Source: Coriobacteriaceae bacterium (GTDB lineage: Bacteria; Actinomycetota; Coriobacteriia; Coriobacteriales; UMGS124). Taken from it: DNA of 64,000 bases. This document shows positions 26,044 to 36,125 of this stretch, in pieces (within the stretch, counting starts at the first letter, position 1; each line of letters begins with the position of its first letter). The DNA lies in the NCBI GenBank assembly GCA_019421015.1, contig JAHZGC010000016.1:1-64000 (forward strand), written 5' to 3'. The position numbers and the translations under genes were made by a program. The notes beneath the pieces are model-generated. The model had not been told where the DNA came from and searched no databases. It was given only the letters and a program-made list of their open reading frames with translations.

Positions 26044-27492
26044 TTACTTGCCGTTAATCTCGGCCGTGGCGTTCTCGCCGGCGTTGCGGCCCATGACCGT
26101 GACGTCGCAGATGGCGTTGCCGCCGATACGGTTGGAGCCGTGGAGGCCGCCGGTGACCTCGCCGGCAGCGTACAGGCCGGGCACCACATCGCCGAGGATA
26201 GAGAGGCACTTGTTCTCAGTGTTGATGCGCACGCCGCCCATGGTGTGGTGAATGCCGGGGTACACGGCAATGGCATAGAACGGGCCGGTCTCGAGCTTGT
26301 CCACGAAACCGGTGGTACGGCCGAAGGGGTCCTCGGCGCCGTCGACCGACGCGTTGTAGGTGTCGATGGTGGCCTGGAGCTCGTCCGCAGGCACGCCGAT
26401 GAGGTCAGCCAGGCCAGCAACGTCGTCGGCCTTGACGCTCATGCCCTTGTTCTCATACTTGCCGGCTGCGGTGTTGTTGTCGTAGACGGTCTGGTCGTAG
26501 ATGACCCACACCTTGCCGTCGGGCTGCTCGATCTCGGCGGCCGACACGACGTCGCGGGTGCCCATCTCGTTGGTGAAGCGGTCGCCGGCGTTGTTGATCA
26601 GGATGGCACCGCCGCCACGGATACCCTCGGCGACCAGCGAGCCGTCAGCAAAGACCGTGGGGTGGATCTGGATCTGGTCCATGTTCACCAGGCTGGCACC
26701 GGCCTTCTGAGCCATGACCATGCCGTCGCCCTGAATCGACTGGGCGTTGGTGGACACGTAACCGTCCAGGTCGGGGCGGAACTGCTTGATCATGTCGGGG
26801 TTGGAGCCAAAGCCGCCGGTGGCCAGCACGACCACCTTGGCGCCGATCTTGGTTCCGTCCTCGCACACGACGCCGTTAACGGCGCCGTTCTCATCCTTGG
26901 TCAGGTCGGTCACGCGGTGGTTGAACAGGACCTGGATGCCGTCCTCGTCCACAACGGCCTCGAGCGCAGGCACCAGGGCGGCGCCGATGGGGGAGCCGTC
27001 GGAAGGACGGTGGCAGCGCTTCACGCTAAAGCCGCCGGTGGTCGTGATGTTGTCAAGCACCAGGCCGTGCCCGGCCAGCCAGTCGATGGTGTCGGCCGAG
27101 CCGTCGCACATGGTCTCGACCAGGTCGGCCTGGTTCATGCCGTGGCCGCCGGCGATGGTCTCTTCGATGAACAGGTCGACGGAGTCCTCGATCCCCTGCT
27201 CCTTCTGATACTGGGTCCACGCGGCGTTCATACCCGAGGACGAGAAGATCGTGTTGCCGCCGGCCATGGCGTTGCGCTCAACAATCAGGATGTTCTCGGC
27301 CGGGATACCCGCCTCGCAGCCGGCAATGGCAGCGCACATACCGGCGCCGCCCATGCCGACAACCACGAGGTCATAGGAGTCGGCGGGCGTGTCGATTTCA
27401 GTGGCAAACGCTGCCGAGGCGCCCATAGCCCCCACAAGGGCCGCGGCGCTGGCGGCGGAAACGAACGTACGGCGATTCATGGTTACGGACAT
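26044..27492 (-). CDS. Tat-exported fumarate-reductase-like flavoprotein
   Basis: A 482-residue FAD protein and the best match in the window to a real fumarate reductase. Tat motif NRRTFVSAAS; FAD fold VVVGMGGAGMCAAIAG; AMAGGNTIFSSSG; RFTNEMGTRDVVSAA, where the Arg corresponds to the proton-donating Arg of flavocytochrome c3; HHTMGGVRINTE with the substrate His; and GEVTGGLHGSNRIGGNAI with the substrate-binding Arg. These are the residues that bind and reduce fumarate in FccA. It has no haem or covalent-FMN domain of its own, so electrons must come from a separate carrier. ATG 27492 (MSVTMNRRTF) follows AGGAGG by seven bases. Inverted repeats at 27507-27555 lie in its leader. No LuxR gene is adjacent. 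Confidence 0.9.
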   Translation of the reverse strand: MSVTMNRRTFVSAASAAALVGAMGASAAFATEIDTPADSYDLVVVGMGGAGMCAAIAGCEAGIPAENILIVERNAMAGGNTIFSSSGMNAAWTQYQKEQGIEDSVDLFIEETIAGGHGMNQADLVETMCDGSADTIDWLAGHGLVLDNITTTGGFSVKRCHRPSDGSPIGAALVPALEAVVDEDGIQVLFNHRVTDLTKDENGAVNGVVCEDGTKIGAKVVVLATGGFGSNPDMIKQFRPDLDGYVSTNAQSIQGDGMVMAQKAGASLVNMDQIQIHPTVFADGSLVAEGIRGGGAILINNAGDRFTNEMGTRDVVSAAEIEQPDGKVWVIYDQTVYDNNTAAGKYENKGMSVKADDVAGLADLIGVPADELQATIDTYNASVDGAEDPFGRTTGFVDKLETGPFYAIAVYPGIHHTMGGVRINTENKCLSILGDVVPGLYAAGEVTGGLHGSNRIGGNAICDVTVMGRNAGENATAEINGK

Positions 27493-27506
27493 GAGATTCC
27501 TCCTGC

Positions 27507-27555
27507 ACACTTGAAGTGTTGCGTCCCGTGAGGAAACCCCCTTGGCCTCCTCACG
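27507..27555 (-). promoter_or_regulatory. Palindrome and stem-loop in the leader of the fumarate-reductase-like gene
   Basis: ACACTT-G-AAGTGT (27507-27519) is a perfect dyad 15 bases upstream of the start codon, next to the Shine-Dalgarno. Just beyond it CGTGAGGA (27527-27534) pairs with TCCTCACG (27548-27555). Either could be an operator or an mRNA leader structure affecting translation. Confidence 0.45.
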
Positions 27556-27693
27556 TCTGACCTAGCTTACCCAGACGTGAAGAGCGTTAAACGGTGAATC
27601 GCACAAGATTTTTCGCCTATTTTTTCGGCCTACGTTCATATATCCCAGGCGACCGGCAAAGAGATGAAGGTTGCGGGGAGAATCTTGTAGCAC

Positions 27694-28971
27694 TTAAATC
27701 TCTTCGGAGTTAGGAACCTCGATATGAGAGACCCTCGCCCCTAAAGAACTCAGCTTCTCGGCAAAACGCTCGTAGCCACGCTTGATATGGCGGGTCTCCG
27801 AAACAAAGGTGTACCCCTCTGCAACCAAGCCGGCAAGGACCAAAGCCGCCCCTCCGCGCAAATCAGGGGACGCCACCTGGGCACCCGTAAGGCGGCACGG
27901 CCCCTTGATAAGGGCATGGCGTTCCTCGACCCGAATGTTGGCACCCATGCGCACCAGCTCGGCCACCAGCATAAAACGGTTCTCAAAGACGTTCTCGGTC
28001 ACAAAGCTGGCACCGTCGGCCATGGTGTCGAGCACCATGAACTGTGCCTGCATGTCGGTGGGAAAGCCGGGGAACGGCAAGGTCTGCACATCGGCCGGGC
28101 TCAAGTGCTCGGCGCGGCGCACGGTGACCCCGTTCTCATGGCGTTCGACCGGGATGCCCATAAGGGACATCTTGCTCAAGGGTATGTCGAGATGGGCAGG
28201 GTCAAACCCCGTCACCGTCACACCTTCGTCGGAGCACAGGGCCCCTGCTACCAAGAACGTACCCGCCTCGATGCGGTCGCCCACCGTGCGGTGGTCACAA
28301 GCGTGGAGCTCCTCGACCCCATGGATTTCGATGATATGAGAACCGGCCTCGCGGATATCGGCACCCATCTCGTTGAGCATGTTTGCCAGGTCGACAATCT
28401 CGGGCTCACGCGCGGCGTTCTCGATAATCGTGGTGCCCCGGGCCTTAACGGCGCCCATCATGACGTTCTCGGTGGCACCTACGCTCGGGAAGTCAAGCGT
28501 GACGATCGTGCCGCGCAAACCATGGGGGGCGCTGGCATGGATGTTACCGTGCTGGTTGACAAACTCGACGCCCAAGGCGGCCAGACCCGCGAGATGCTGA
28601 TCGATGGAGCGCGCCCCGATGTTGCAGCCACCCGGCATGGCCACGACGGCCTTGCCGAACCGCGTGATAAGCGGCCCGAGGATGGAGATGCTGGCCCGCA
28701 TCTTAGAGACCAGCTCATAGGGGGTGACCCACTCGGTGGCCTCGGTGGTGTCGATGGTCAGTGCATGATCCCCATGAACAACAGAAGCGCCGAGCGTCTC
28801 AAGCACCTTGGCCATGAGCCGCACATCGGAGATGTTCGGCACATTGCTCAGGTGATAGACGCCCGGCGCCATGATGGTGGCAGCCATGAGTTTGAGAGCG
28901 GAGTTCTTGGCACCCTCGACGCGAATAGAGCCCTGAAGGCTATGTCCGCCTTCGACCTTGATAACGTCCAT
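27694..28971 (-). CDS. murA: UDP-N-acetylglucosamine 1-carboxyvinyltransferase
   Basis: First committed step of peptidoglycan synthesis: transfers enolpyruvate from PEP to UDP-GlcNAc. The 425-residue protein has EGAKNSALKLMAATIMA near the N-terminus, the active-site loop AMPGGCNIGARSIDQHL with the reactive Cys (about residue 116), and C-terminal DLRGGAALVLAGLVAEG. Length is typical (about 420). Its ATG is only 16 bases after the atpC stop, so it probably belongs to the atp transcript. Cys rather than Asp in the loop predicts fosfomycin sensitivity, by family knowledge. Confidence 0.96.
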   Translation of the reverse strand: MDVIKVEGGHSLQGSIRVEGAKNSALKLMAATIMAPGVYHLSNVPNISDVRLMAKVLETLGASVVHGDHALTIDTTEATEWVTPYELVSKMRASISILGPLITRFGKAVVAMPGGCNIGARSIDQHLAGLAALGVEFVNQHGNIHASAPHGLRGTIVTLDFPSVGATENVMMGAVKARGTTIIENAAREPEIVDLANMLNEMGADIREAGSHIIEIHGVEELHACDHRTVGDRIEAGTFLVAGALCSDEGVTVTGFDPAHLDIPLSKMSLMGIPVERHENGVTVRRAEHLSPADVQTLPFPGFPTDMQAQFMVLDTMADGASFVTENVFENRFMLVAELVRMGANIRVEERHALIKGPCRLTGAQVASPDLRGGAALVLAGLVAEGYTFVSETRHIKRGYERFAEKLSSLGARVSHIEVPNSEEI

Positions 28972-28987
28972 TGGGGTGCCTCGCCTG

Positions 28988-29410
28988 CTACTCGCCCGTC
29001 ACGGTATGAAGCTGGAGCTCAAACCAAGCCTTCTGTCCCTTATAGTACGCGACCGACGGGTCGTCGGCCTTGAGACCGGCAAGGGTTTGGTCAATCTTGG
29101 CAAGCTCGGCACGCACGTCGTCGGCCTTGATGCCGCTGACTTCGAGCGCGTCGTTGGCAAGGACGATAACCTTGTCATCGCTGATCTGAGCATAGCCACC
29201 CGACACCACGAAGCTAGCCTTGCCACCGTCCTTGGAAGAGCCCGGAACGGTGACCGTCACCGTTCCGGGAGCCAAGGCGGAAACAAGAGGCTCGTGGCGC
29301 CGCATGACTCCGAAGCCACCCATCTCTCCGGGCAGCGCCACATAGGTGGCGTCGCTCTCGAAGACGGTCTGCACCGGAGTGACGATCTCGCACTTCAGCA
29401 TGTCCGCCAT
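28988..29410 (-). CDS. atpC: ATP synthase F1 subunit epsilon
   Basis: Central-stalk subunit coupling rotation of the c-ring to catalysis and inhibiting ATP hydrolysis. 140 residues: an N-terminal beta-sandwich (LKCEIVTPVQTVFESDATYV, LPGEMGGFGVMRRHEPLVSAL) and a C-terminal helical hairpin (DDVRAELAKIDQTLAGL). Last ATP synthase gene before murA. Start ATG 29410 has GAAAGAGG upstream. Confidence 0.93.
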   Translation of the reverse strand: MADMLKCEIVTPVQTVFESDATYVALPGEMGGFGVMRRHEPLVSALAPGTVTVTVPGSSKDGGKASFVVSGGYAQISDDKVIVLANDALEVSGIKADDVRAELAKIDQTLAGLKADDPSVAYYKGQKAWFELQLHTVTGE

Positions 29411-29441
29411 AAGCCTGACCTCTTTCCTACGTAGTTAGAAG

Positions 29442-30860
29442 TTAGGCCTGCTCGGCCAGCTTGGCCGCGCGCTGACGAACATCCTCGATGTCGCTGGCAT
29501 AACGGAAGCACTGCTCGGGCAGATCGTCGCACTTGCCGTCCACGATCTCGGCAAAGGAGCGCACGGTGTCCTCGAGCTTCATATAGACGCCCGGGTTGCC
29601 CGTGAACTGCTCGGCCACGTGGAAGGACTGGGAGAGGAACTGCTGGAGCTTACGCGCACGGTTCACCGTGAGCTTCTGCTCCTCCGAGAGCTCGTCCATA
29701 CCCAGAATGGCGATGATGTCCTTCAGGTCGGAGTAGGCCTGGAGGATTTCCTGGACCTGGGTGGCCACGCGGTAGTGCTCCTCACCGACGATGAGCGGCT
29801 CCAGAGCGGTCGAGGACGAGGCCAGCGGATCGATGGCCGGGTACAGACCGAGGTCCGAAATCGCACGCGACAGCGTGGTGGTGGCGTCCAGGTGGATGAA
29901 CGTCGTGGCCGGGGCCGGGTCGGTAAGGTCGTCGGCGGGAACGTAGACGGCCTGAACCGAGGTGATGGAGCCGGTCTTAGTCGAGGTGATGCGCTCCTGG
30001 AGGTCGCCCATCTCGGTGGCCAGCGTGGGCTGGTAACCGACTGCCGAAGGCATACGACCGAGAAGGGCCGACACCTCGGAGCCCGCCTGGGTGAAGCGGA
30101 AGATGTTGTCGATGAACAGAAGCACGTCCTGGCCCTGGTCACGGAAGTACTCGGCGGTGGTCAGACCGGCGAGGCCGACGCGCAGACGCGCTCCGGGAGG
30201 CTCGTTCATCTGACCGTAAATCATGACGGTCTTGGCGATAACGCCGGACTCGCTCATCTCCAGGTACAGGTCGGTGCCCTCACGGGTGCGCTCGCCCACG
30301 CCCGTGAACACGGACGTGCCGCCGTGACCGAGGGCGAGGTTGTTGATCAGTTCCTGGATCAGAACGGTCTTGCCGACGCCTGCGCCGCCGAAGAGGCCCG
30401 TCTTGCCGCCACGGACGTAGGGCTCGAGCAGGTCGATGGCCTTAATGCCGGTCTCAAAGATCTCGGTCGAAGTCGAGAGCTCGTCGAAGGCAGGGGCCGG
30501 GTGGTGAATCGGGTAATACTCGGTGATCTCGGGCATGGGCTTGTTGTCCACCGGCTCACCCATGACGTTCCAGACGCGGCCCAGGGTCTCGGGACCGACG
30601 GGCATCTTCATAGGTGCCCCGGTGTCCTCGACCTCGATGCCGCGCTGCAGGCCGTCGGTGGAGGACATGGCGACCGTACGGACGATACCGCCCGGACGGT
30701 GGCCCTCGACCTCGAGGACGGTCGAAACTTTGCCGACGGGGGTCTCCGCGTCGACCTTAAGGGCGTTGTAGATTGCCGGCATGCAATCCTCGTCGAACTC
30801 GACGTCGACGACAGGACCGATGACTCGGACGATGCGCCCAATGTTCTTCTTTTCGCTCAT
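29442..30860 (-). CDS. atpD: ATP synthase F1 subunit beta
   Basis: Catalytic subunit of the F1 head. 472 residues with the Walker A loop GGAGVGKTVLIQELI, the catalytic Glu in GVGERTREG, Walker B VLLFIDNIFRFTQAGSEVS, and ALLGRMPSAVGYQPTLATEM. Six bases separate its start from the atpG stop, so the genes are tightly coupled. Confidence 0.98.
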   Translation of the reverse strand: MSEKKNIGRIVRVIGPVVDVEFDEDCMPAIYNALKVDAETPVGKVSTVLEVEGHRPGGIVRTVAMSSTDGLQRGIEVEDTGAPMKMPVGPETLGRVWNVMGEPVDNKPMPEITEYYPIHHPAPAFDELSTSTEIFETGIKAIDLLEPYVRGGKTGLFGGAGVGKTVLIQELINNLALGHGGTSVFTGVGERTREGTDLYLEMSESGVIAKTVMIYGQMNEPPGARLRVGLAGLTTAEYFRDQGQDVLLFIDNIFRFTQAGSEVSALLGRMPSAVGYQPTLATEMGDLQERITSTKTGSITSVQAVYVPADDLTDPAPATTFIHLDATTTLSRAISDLGLYPAIDPLASSSTALEPLIVGEEHYRVATQVQEILQAYSDLKDIIAILGMDELSEEQKLTVNRARKLQQFLSQSFHVAEQFTGNPGVYMKLEDTVRSFAEIVDGKCDDLPEQCFRYASDIEDVRQRAAKLAEQA

Positions 30861-30865
30861 CGTCT

Positions 30866-31747
30866 TTACTCTTCCTTTTTCTGGGCAGCGGCGCCGGCAA
30901 CGATCTCGGTGAGCTCGGTGGTGATGGCGCCCTGGCGAGCACGGTTGTACTGACGCTGCAGGGTGTTGATGATCTCGGTCGCGTTGTCGGTGGCCGACTT
31001 CATTGCCTTGCGGCGGGCACCCTGCTCACCAGCAGCCGAGTCGATGAGGGCATGGTAGACCATGGTCTCGACATAAGCGGGAAGCAGACGGCTCAGAACT
31101 GCAGCCTCGTCGGGCTCGAAGTCGAAGGTAGCCTCGGCAGCCGTATCGGCCACCGCGGCGCCGCTCACGTCGATAGGGAGGAGCTGCTCGATGCGCAGGT
31201 CCTGCTCGGCGGCGTTGCGGGCGTGATTGTAGAACACCACTACCTCGTCCACCTTGCCCGTGGCGTACTGCTCGCGCACGTAGGAAGCGATGCGGCTTGC
31301 CTCGTCGAACGTAGGGTCACCGGAAAGGCCGGCGAACTGCATGTCGGCGGTGACGCCACGGTACGCAAAGTAGCCGATGGCCTTCTTACCGCAGAGGATG
31401 TAGCTCGTCTCGATGCCCTGCGCTGCGTTGGCCTGAGCCTTCTTTTCTGCAGCACGAAGCACCTGCGTGTTGAAGGCACCGGCAAGACCGCGGTCGGACG
31501 CGACCACAATAAAGAGGGCGCGCTTCTTCTCGGCATGGGACGCGAGGAGAGGATGCGAGCCCTCGCCGGCCTTGCCGGCGAGGTTGCCCAACATCTCCAA
31601 CATTGCCTCGGAGTACGGGGTCGCCGCCACGACACGGTCCGTTGCACGGCGGATCTTAGCGGTAGCCACCATTTCCATGGTACGCGTGATCTGCTTGGTG
31701 CTCTTGACCGAAGTGATGCGCTTCTTGATGTCGCGGAGGTTGGCCAT
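30866..31747 (-). CDS. atpG: ATP synthase F1 subunit gamma
   Basis: Rotor shaft of F1. 293 residues; N-terminal NLRDIKKRITSVKSTKQITR and TMEMVATAKIRRA, the central DRGLAGAFN, and C-terminal RKAMKSATDNATEII followed by LQRQYNRARQGAITTELTEI, all family signatures. Start is three bases after the atpA stop. Confidence 0.97.
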   Translation of the reverse strand: MANLRDIKKRITSVKSTKQITRTMEMVATAKIRRATDRVVAATPYSEAMLEMLGNLAGKAGEGSHPLLASHAEKKRALFIVVASDRGLAGAFNTQVLRAAEKKAQANAAQGIETSYILCGKKAIGYFAYRGVTADMQFAGLSGDPTFDEASRIASYVREQYATGKVDEVVVFYNHARNAAEQDLRIEQLLPIDVSGAAVADTAAEATFDFEPDEAAVLSRLLPAYVETMVYHALIDSAAGEQGARRKAMKSATDNATEIINTLQRQYNRARQGAITTELTEIVAGAAAQKKEE

Positions 31748-31749
31748 GG

Positions 31750-33318
<1,569 letters not shown>

Positions 33319-33888
33319 TTACTCTTCACCTCCGGTAGATGCGGTAGAGAGCACCTGGCGTGCATGGTCGAGCTGCGTCTTGACGCTGGCGTCCATACGC
33401 TTGCCGTGGGTGCTCATGATAATGCCGCCGAGAATCGAAGGGTCCACGCTCTCGTTGAGGCGAACCGAACGACCCAGGTCGGCAGCAAGTTTGGTGCTGA
33501 TGACGTCGCGCAGATGGTCATCGAGCGGGACGGCCGTGGTAACGTCCACGACCACCATGTCGAGGGCCTTCTCCGCTGCTTCCTCGTACGCGGTAGCAAC
33601 GCGGCCGAGCAGCCCGATCTCGCAGCGCTCGGCCATGACAGCCACGACGGAAACGACCTCAGGCGCAAGGCCGGAGAAGACGTCCTTGACAAGCGCCGAC
33701 TTGTTCTCTGCAGAGATGTTGGGGTCCTGCAGGAACTCACGCATCTGGCTCGACCTGGTGACAGCCCTGCGGGCGCTCTTGAGGTCTTCGATGTCCTCGA
33801 AGGCACGACCCGACTCCTGTGCCGCCGCAAGGAGGCACTCGGCATAGGTTGCAACCTGTTGTTTGGCCAGCATGCGATTAATTGGCAT
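33319..33888 (-). CDS. atpH: ATP synthase F1 subunit delta
   Basis: Peripheral-stalk subunit that joins the b dimer to the F1 head. 189 residues with YAECLLAAAQESGR at the N-terminus and the C-terminal SVDPSILGGIIMSTHGKRMDAS signature. Its start overlaps the 3' end of atpF by 11 bases, implying translational coupling. Confidence 0.94.
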   Translation of the reverse strand: MPINRMLAKQQVATYAECLLAAAQESGRAFEDIEDLKSARRAVTRSSQMREFLQDPNISAENKSALVKDVFSGLAPEVVSVVAVMAERCEIGLLGRVATAYEEAAEKALDMVVVDVTTAVPLDDHLRDVISTKLAADLGRSVRLNESVDPSILGGIIMSTHGKRMDASVKTQLDHARQVLSTASTGGEE

Positions 33889-34483
33889 CGAGGGTCCCCG
33901 CTTCCGCGACGTACTTCTCGATCAGCTTGCGCTGCTCGGCGTCGGACAGGTCCTCACCGATGAAACGACCGGCAACCGCGACCGAGAGGTCCGCGACGGA
34001 GGTCTGCAGGTCCGCGATAGCGGCCAGCTTCTCCTTCTCGATGGACATCTTGGCCTTGGCGATCATCTCGTCGGCCTGGGCCTGGGCCTGGGCCGTGATG
34101 TCAGCCTTAACCTGCTCGCCGGCGCGACGGGCCTCGTCGACGATGCCAGCAGCCTCGCGACGGGCGTCAGCCAGCTGCTTCTTGTACTCGGCAAGCGAAC
34201 GCTGGGCCTCGATCTTGGCAGACTCGGCCTCGTCCAGGTTGTTCTTGATGGTCTCTTGACGCTTGTCCAGAATGCCGATGACCATAGGCCAGGCGAACTT
34301 GGCAAGAACAATCCAGATGACAATGAAGGCAACCAGGGCAGGAATGAATTCTGCCGGTTTGGGGATAAGAAGGCTCAAACCGACAGACTCTTCCTCGGCG
34401 AAGGCGAGCGAGGGCGCGGCCAGGGCGACAGCGGTCAGGGCAAAGGGAAGCGTTGCCGCTGCGCCGTGCTTGCGAATACTCAT
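33878..34483 (-). CDS. atpF: ATP synthase Fo subunit b with an extra N-terminal hydrophobic leader
   Basis: Peripheral-stalk subunit. 201 residues: the usual membrane anchor (ALVAFIVIWIVLAKFAWPMV, about residues 47-68) followed by a long charged coiled coil (RQETIKNNLDEAESAKIEAQ onward). Before it, residues 1-30 form a second hydrophobic stretch with basic N-terminus (SIRKHG) and an Ala-x-Ala-type site (SLAFAEE), like a cleavable signal peptide. ATG 34483 follows GGAGG by seven bases; the in-frame ATG at 34513 would add ten residues with no better signal. Confidence 0.93.
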   Translation of the reverse strand: MSIRKHGAAATLPFALTAVALAAPSLAFAEEESVGLSLLIPKPAEFIPALVAFIVIWIVLAKFAWPMVIGILDKRQETIKNNLDEAESAKIEAQRSLAEYKKQLADARREAAGIVDEARRAGEQVKADITAQAQAQADEMIAKAKMSIEKEKLAAIADLQTSVADLSVAVAGRFIGEDLSDAEQRKLIEKYVAEAGTLDAN

Positions 34484-34527
34484 TGACTCACCTCCATCGG
34501 TAATCGTGCTCACGACTCAACGTTGAT

Positions 34528-34719
34528 TTAGACGATGAGCGTGGCGACGAAGCCGATGAGGCCCAGGGCCTCAACGAAGGCGGCAGCCAAAATGAAGACC
34601 GTGAACAGACGGCCCTGAACCTCGGGCTGGCGAGCCATGCCCGTGGTGGCGCCATAAGCAGCCAGGCCAATACCAAGAGCGGCGCCGATAACACCGAGAC
34701 CATAACCAATGATACTCAC
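34528..34719 (-). CDS. atpE: ATP synthase Fo subunit c (short form)
   Basis: Proton-carrying ring subunit, two membrane helices joined by the polar loop ARQPEV. Only 63 residues, at the short end of the family (commonly 70-90). The ion-binding carboxylate is the Glu in AAAFVEALGLIGF (residue 50); it is followed by Ala and helix 1 lacks the Gln of the sodium type, favouring proton coupling. GTG start at 34719 is set by AGGAGG four bases upstream; no in-frame upstream start is better. A stem-loop between atpB and atpE precedes it. Confidence 0.95.
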   Translation of the reverse strand: MSIIGYGLGVIGAALGIGLAAYGATTGMARQPEVQGRLFTVFILAAAFVEALGLIGFVATLIV

Positions 34720-34740
34720 AGTTCCTCCTAAAGGACGGCC

Positions 34741-34760
34741 GCCCGGCCCTTTTGCCGGGC
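34741..34760 (-). other. Intercistronic stem-loop between atpB and atpE
   Basis: GCCCGGC (34741-34747) pairs with GCCGGGC (34754-34760) in the 124-bp gap between atpB and atpE. In many atp operons structures here raise c-subunit yield by mRNA processing or stability; that role is inferred. Confidence 0.5.
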
Positions 34761-34843
34761 GAATACCAACAGAAACACCTATGTCAGCGGCCGCGGGCTG
34801 CGACCAGGATGACCAACCTCGGGGCTAGACCCAAACCGTTCCC

Positions 34844-35641
34844 TTAGTGGGCGTCGGCCTCGGCCAGCTGGATGTACACGGCCGACAGGACCGTGAAGAC
34901 GTAGGCCTGGATAAAGGCCACGACCATCTCGATGGCGTAGATGATAACGAGGATCAGGAACCAGGCGATCGAGGGCAGGGCGCCCACAAAGGCAGCGCCG
35001 GTGAAGCCGGCCAGAAGCGGCTGGATGCACAGGGAGGTCATCAGGGCGAAGGCACCGAGGCACACGTGGCCGGCGAACATGTTCGCAAAAAGTCGGATGG
35101 CCAGGGTGATAAGACGAAGGATGGTGGAGAAGACCTCGATGCAGGCCACGAAGATGGCCAGCGGGGCGACCACGCCGGCAGGGGCGAAGGACTTGATGTA
35201 GCCGGCCACGCCGAGGTGCTTGATGGCCACCCACACGAAGTAGCAGAAGGAGCACAGGGCCAGGGCGACGGTGACACCGATGGTGCCGGTGCCGGGCTTG
35301 CAGCCGGGGATGACGCCCACGATATCGTTGAACAGGATGAAGAAGAAGAGCGTCATGAGGAACGGGCCGTGCTTGTCGCCCTTGGGGCCGATGGTGCCGA
35401 GCAGGATGTCGTTGCGAACGAACTCGACGAGGTACTCGAACCCGTTAACGAAGCGGCCCTTGGGCACAAGGGACATACGGTTCTTGGCGGCGAAAATCAC
35501 GATGAGCATGACGATAATCGCGACGGCCATCCAGAATGAGTACTGGGTGATACCGACGATGTCGGTACCGACCATGGCCGGAGCCAAGAACTCAGAGACC
35601 AGGTGGTTGATCTCTTCCGAAAGGTTTGCCAGGGCTTCCAT
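34844..35641 (-). CDS. atpB: ATP synthase Fo subunit a
   Basis: Membrane stator carrying the proton half-channels. 265 residues with five or six helices; GFEYLVEFVRNDILLG, ITLAIRLFANMFAGHVCLG (the essential Arg of AIRLFANM) and C-terminal VVAFIQAYVFTVLSAVYIQLA are subunit-a hallmarks. ATG 35641 is nine bases after GAGGAG, and 20 bases follow the small upstream gene. Confidence 0.97.
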   Translation of the reverse strand: MEALANLSEEINHLVSEFLAPAMVGTDIVGITQYSFWMAVAIIVMLIVIFAAKNRMSLVPKGRFVNGFEYLVEFVRNDILLGTIGPKGDKHGPFLMTLFFFILFNDIVGVIPGCKPGTGTIGVTVALALCSFCYFVWVAIKHLGVAGYIKSFAPAGVVAPLAIFVACIEVFSTILRLITLAIRLFANMFAGHVCLGAFALMTSLCIQPLLAGFTGAAFVGALPSIAWFLILVIIYAIEMVVAFIQAYVFTVLSAVYIQLAEADAH

Positions 35642-35661
35642 TTACTCGACTCCTCACGCGA

Positions 35662-35943
35662 TTAGGGACGTGACTTCAAACCTATACAAACGACGCCTAA
35701 GACAACGATCGCCAAAAACGTAACGACTAACGCCACTGCGAATTCTAGCAACGCCGACCGCATGAATGCCCAGCCAACGAAAATCGAAAGGGCAACGACA
35801 ACAAACGACAGGCAAGCGGCAATCAGACTGGGGCCAATGGAGGCCTCCCGGTTCTTGCGCATTGCCCGAAGGGCGAAGAAATACGGCGCCCCGCCCACGA
35901 TACCGCAGGCTACGCCCGCAAGTATGGGGCCAAGTGCCTCCAT
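35662..35943 (-). CDS. Small membrane protein heading the atp operon (AtpI-like)
   Basis: A 93-residue protein with two to three hydrophobic helices (about 5-25, 36-60, 64-88) and basic connecting loop ALRAMRKNREAS. Position and size fit the AtpI/Atp-subunit-I assembly factor usually encoded first in atp operons, but the sequence has no signature I can match firmly. Start ATG 35943 with GAGAAGGTCG upstream; it lies 20 bp before atpB on the same strand. The 182-bp gap upstream presumably carries the operon promoter. Confidence 0.65.
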   Translation of the reverse strand: MEALGPILAGVACGIVGGAPYFFALRAMRKNREASIGPSLIAACLSFVVVALSIFVGWAFMRSALLEFAVALVVTFLAIVVLGVVCIGLKSRP

Positions 35944-36125
35944 TTCTGCGACCTTCTCCTCTCGGTGCCGTCGGCGGCCGGACTCATGCGGAAGTAATCC
36001 TAGCCGTGAGCCGGTCGCCTTTCAACCATGAAAGGTGAGGTTATACGCCCGTCAAGGGCCCCTCCTTTCAATTCAACACAAAAGGTTCGCCCTATATAAC
36101 TTACTGGGAGAACCATTTTCGGGCG

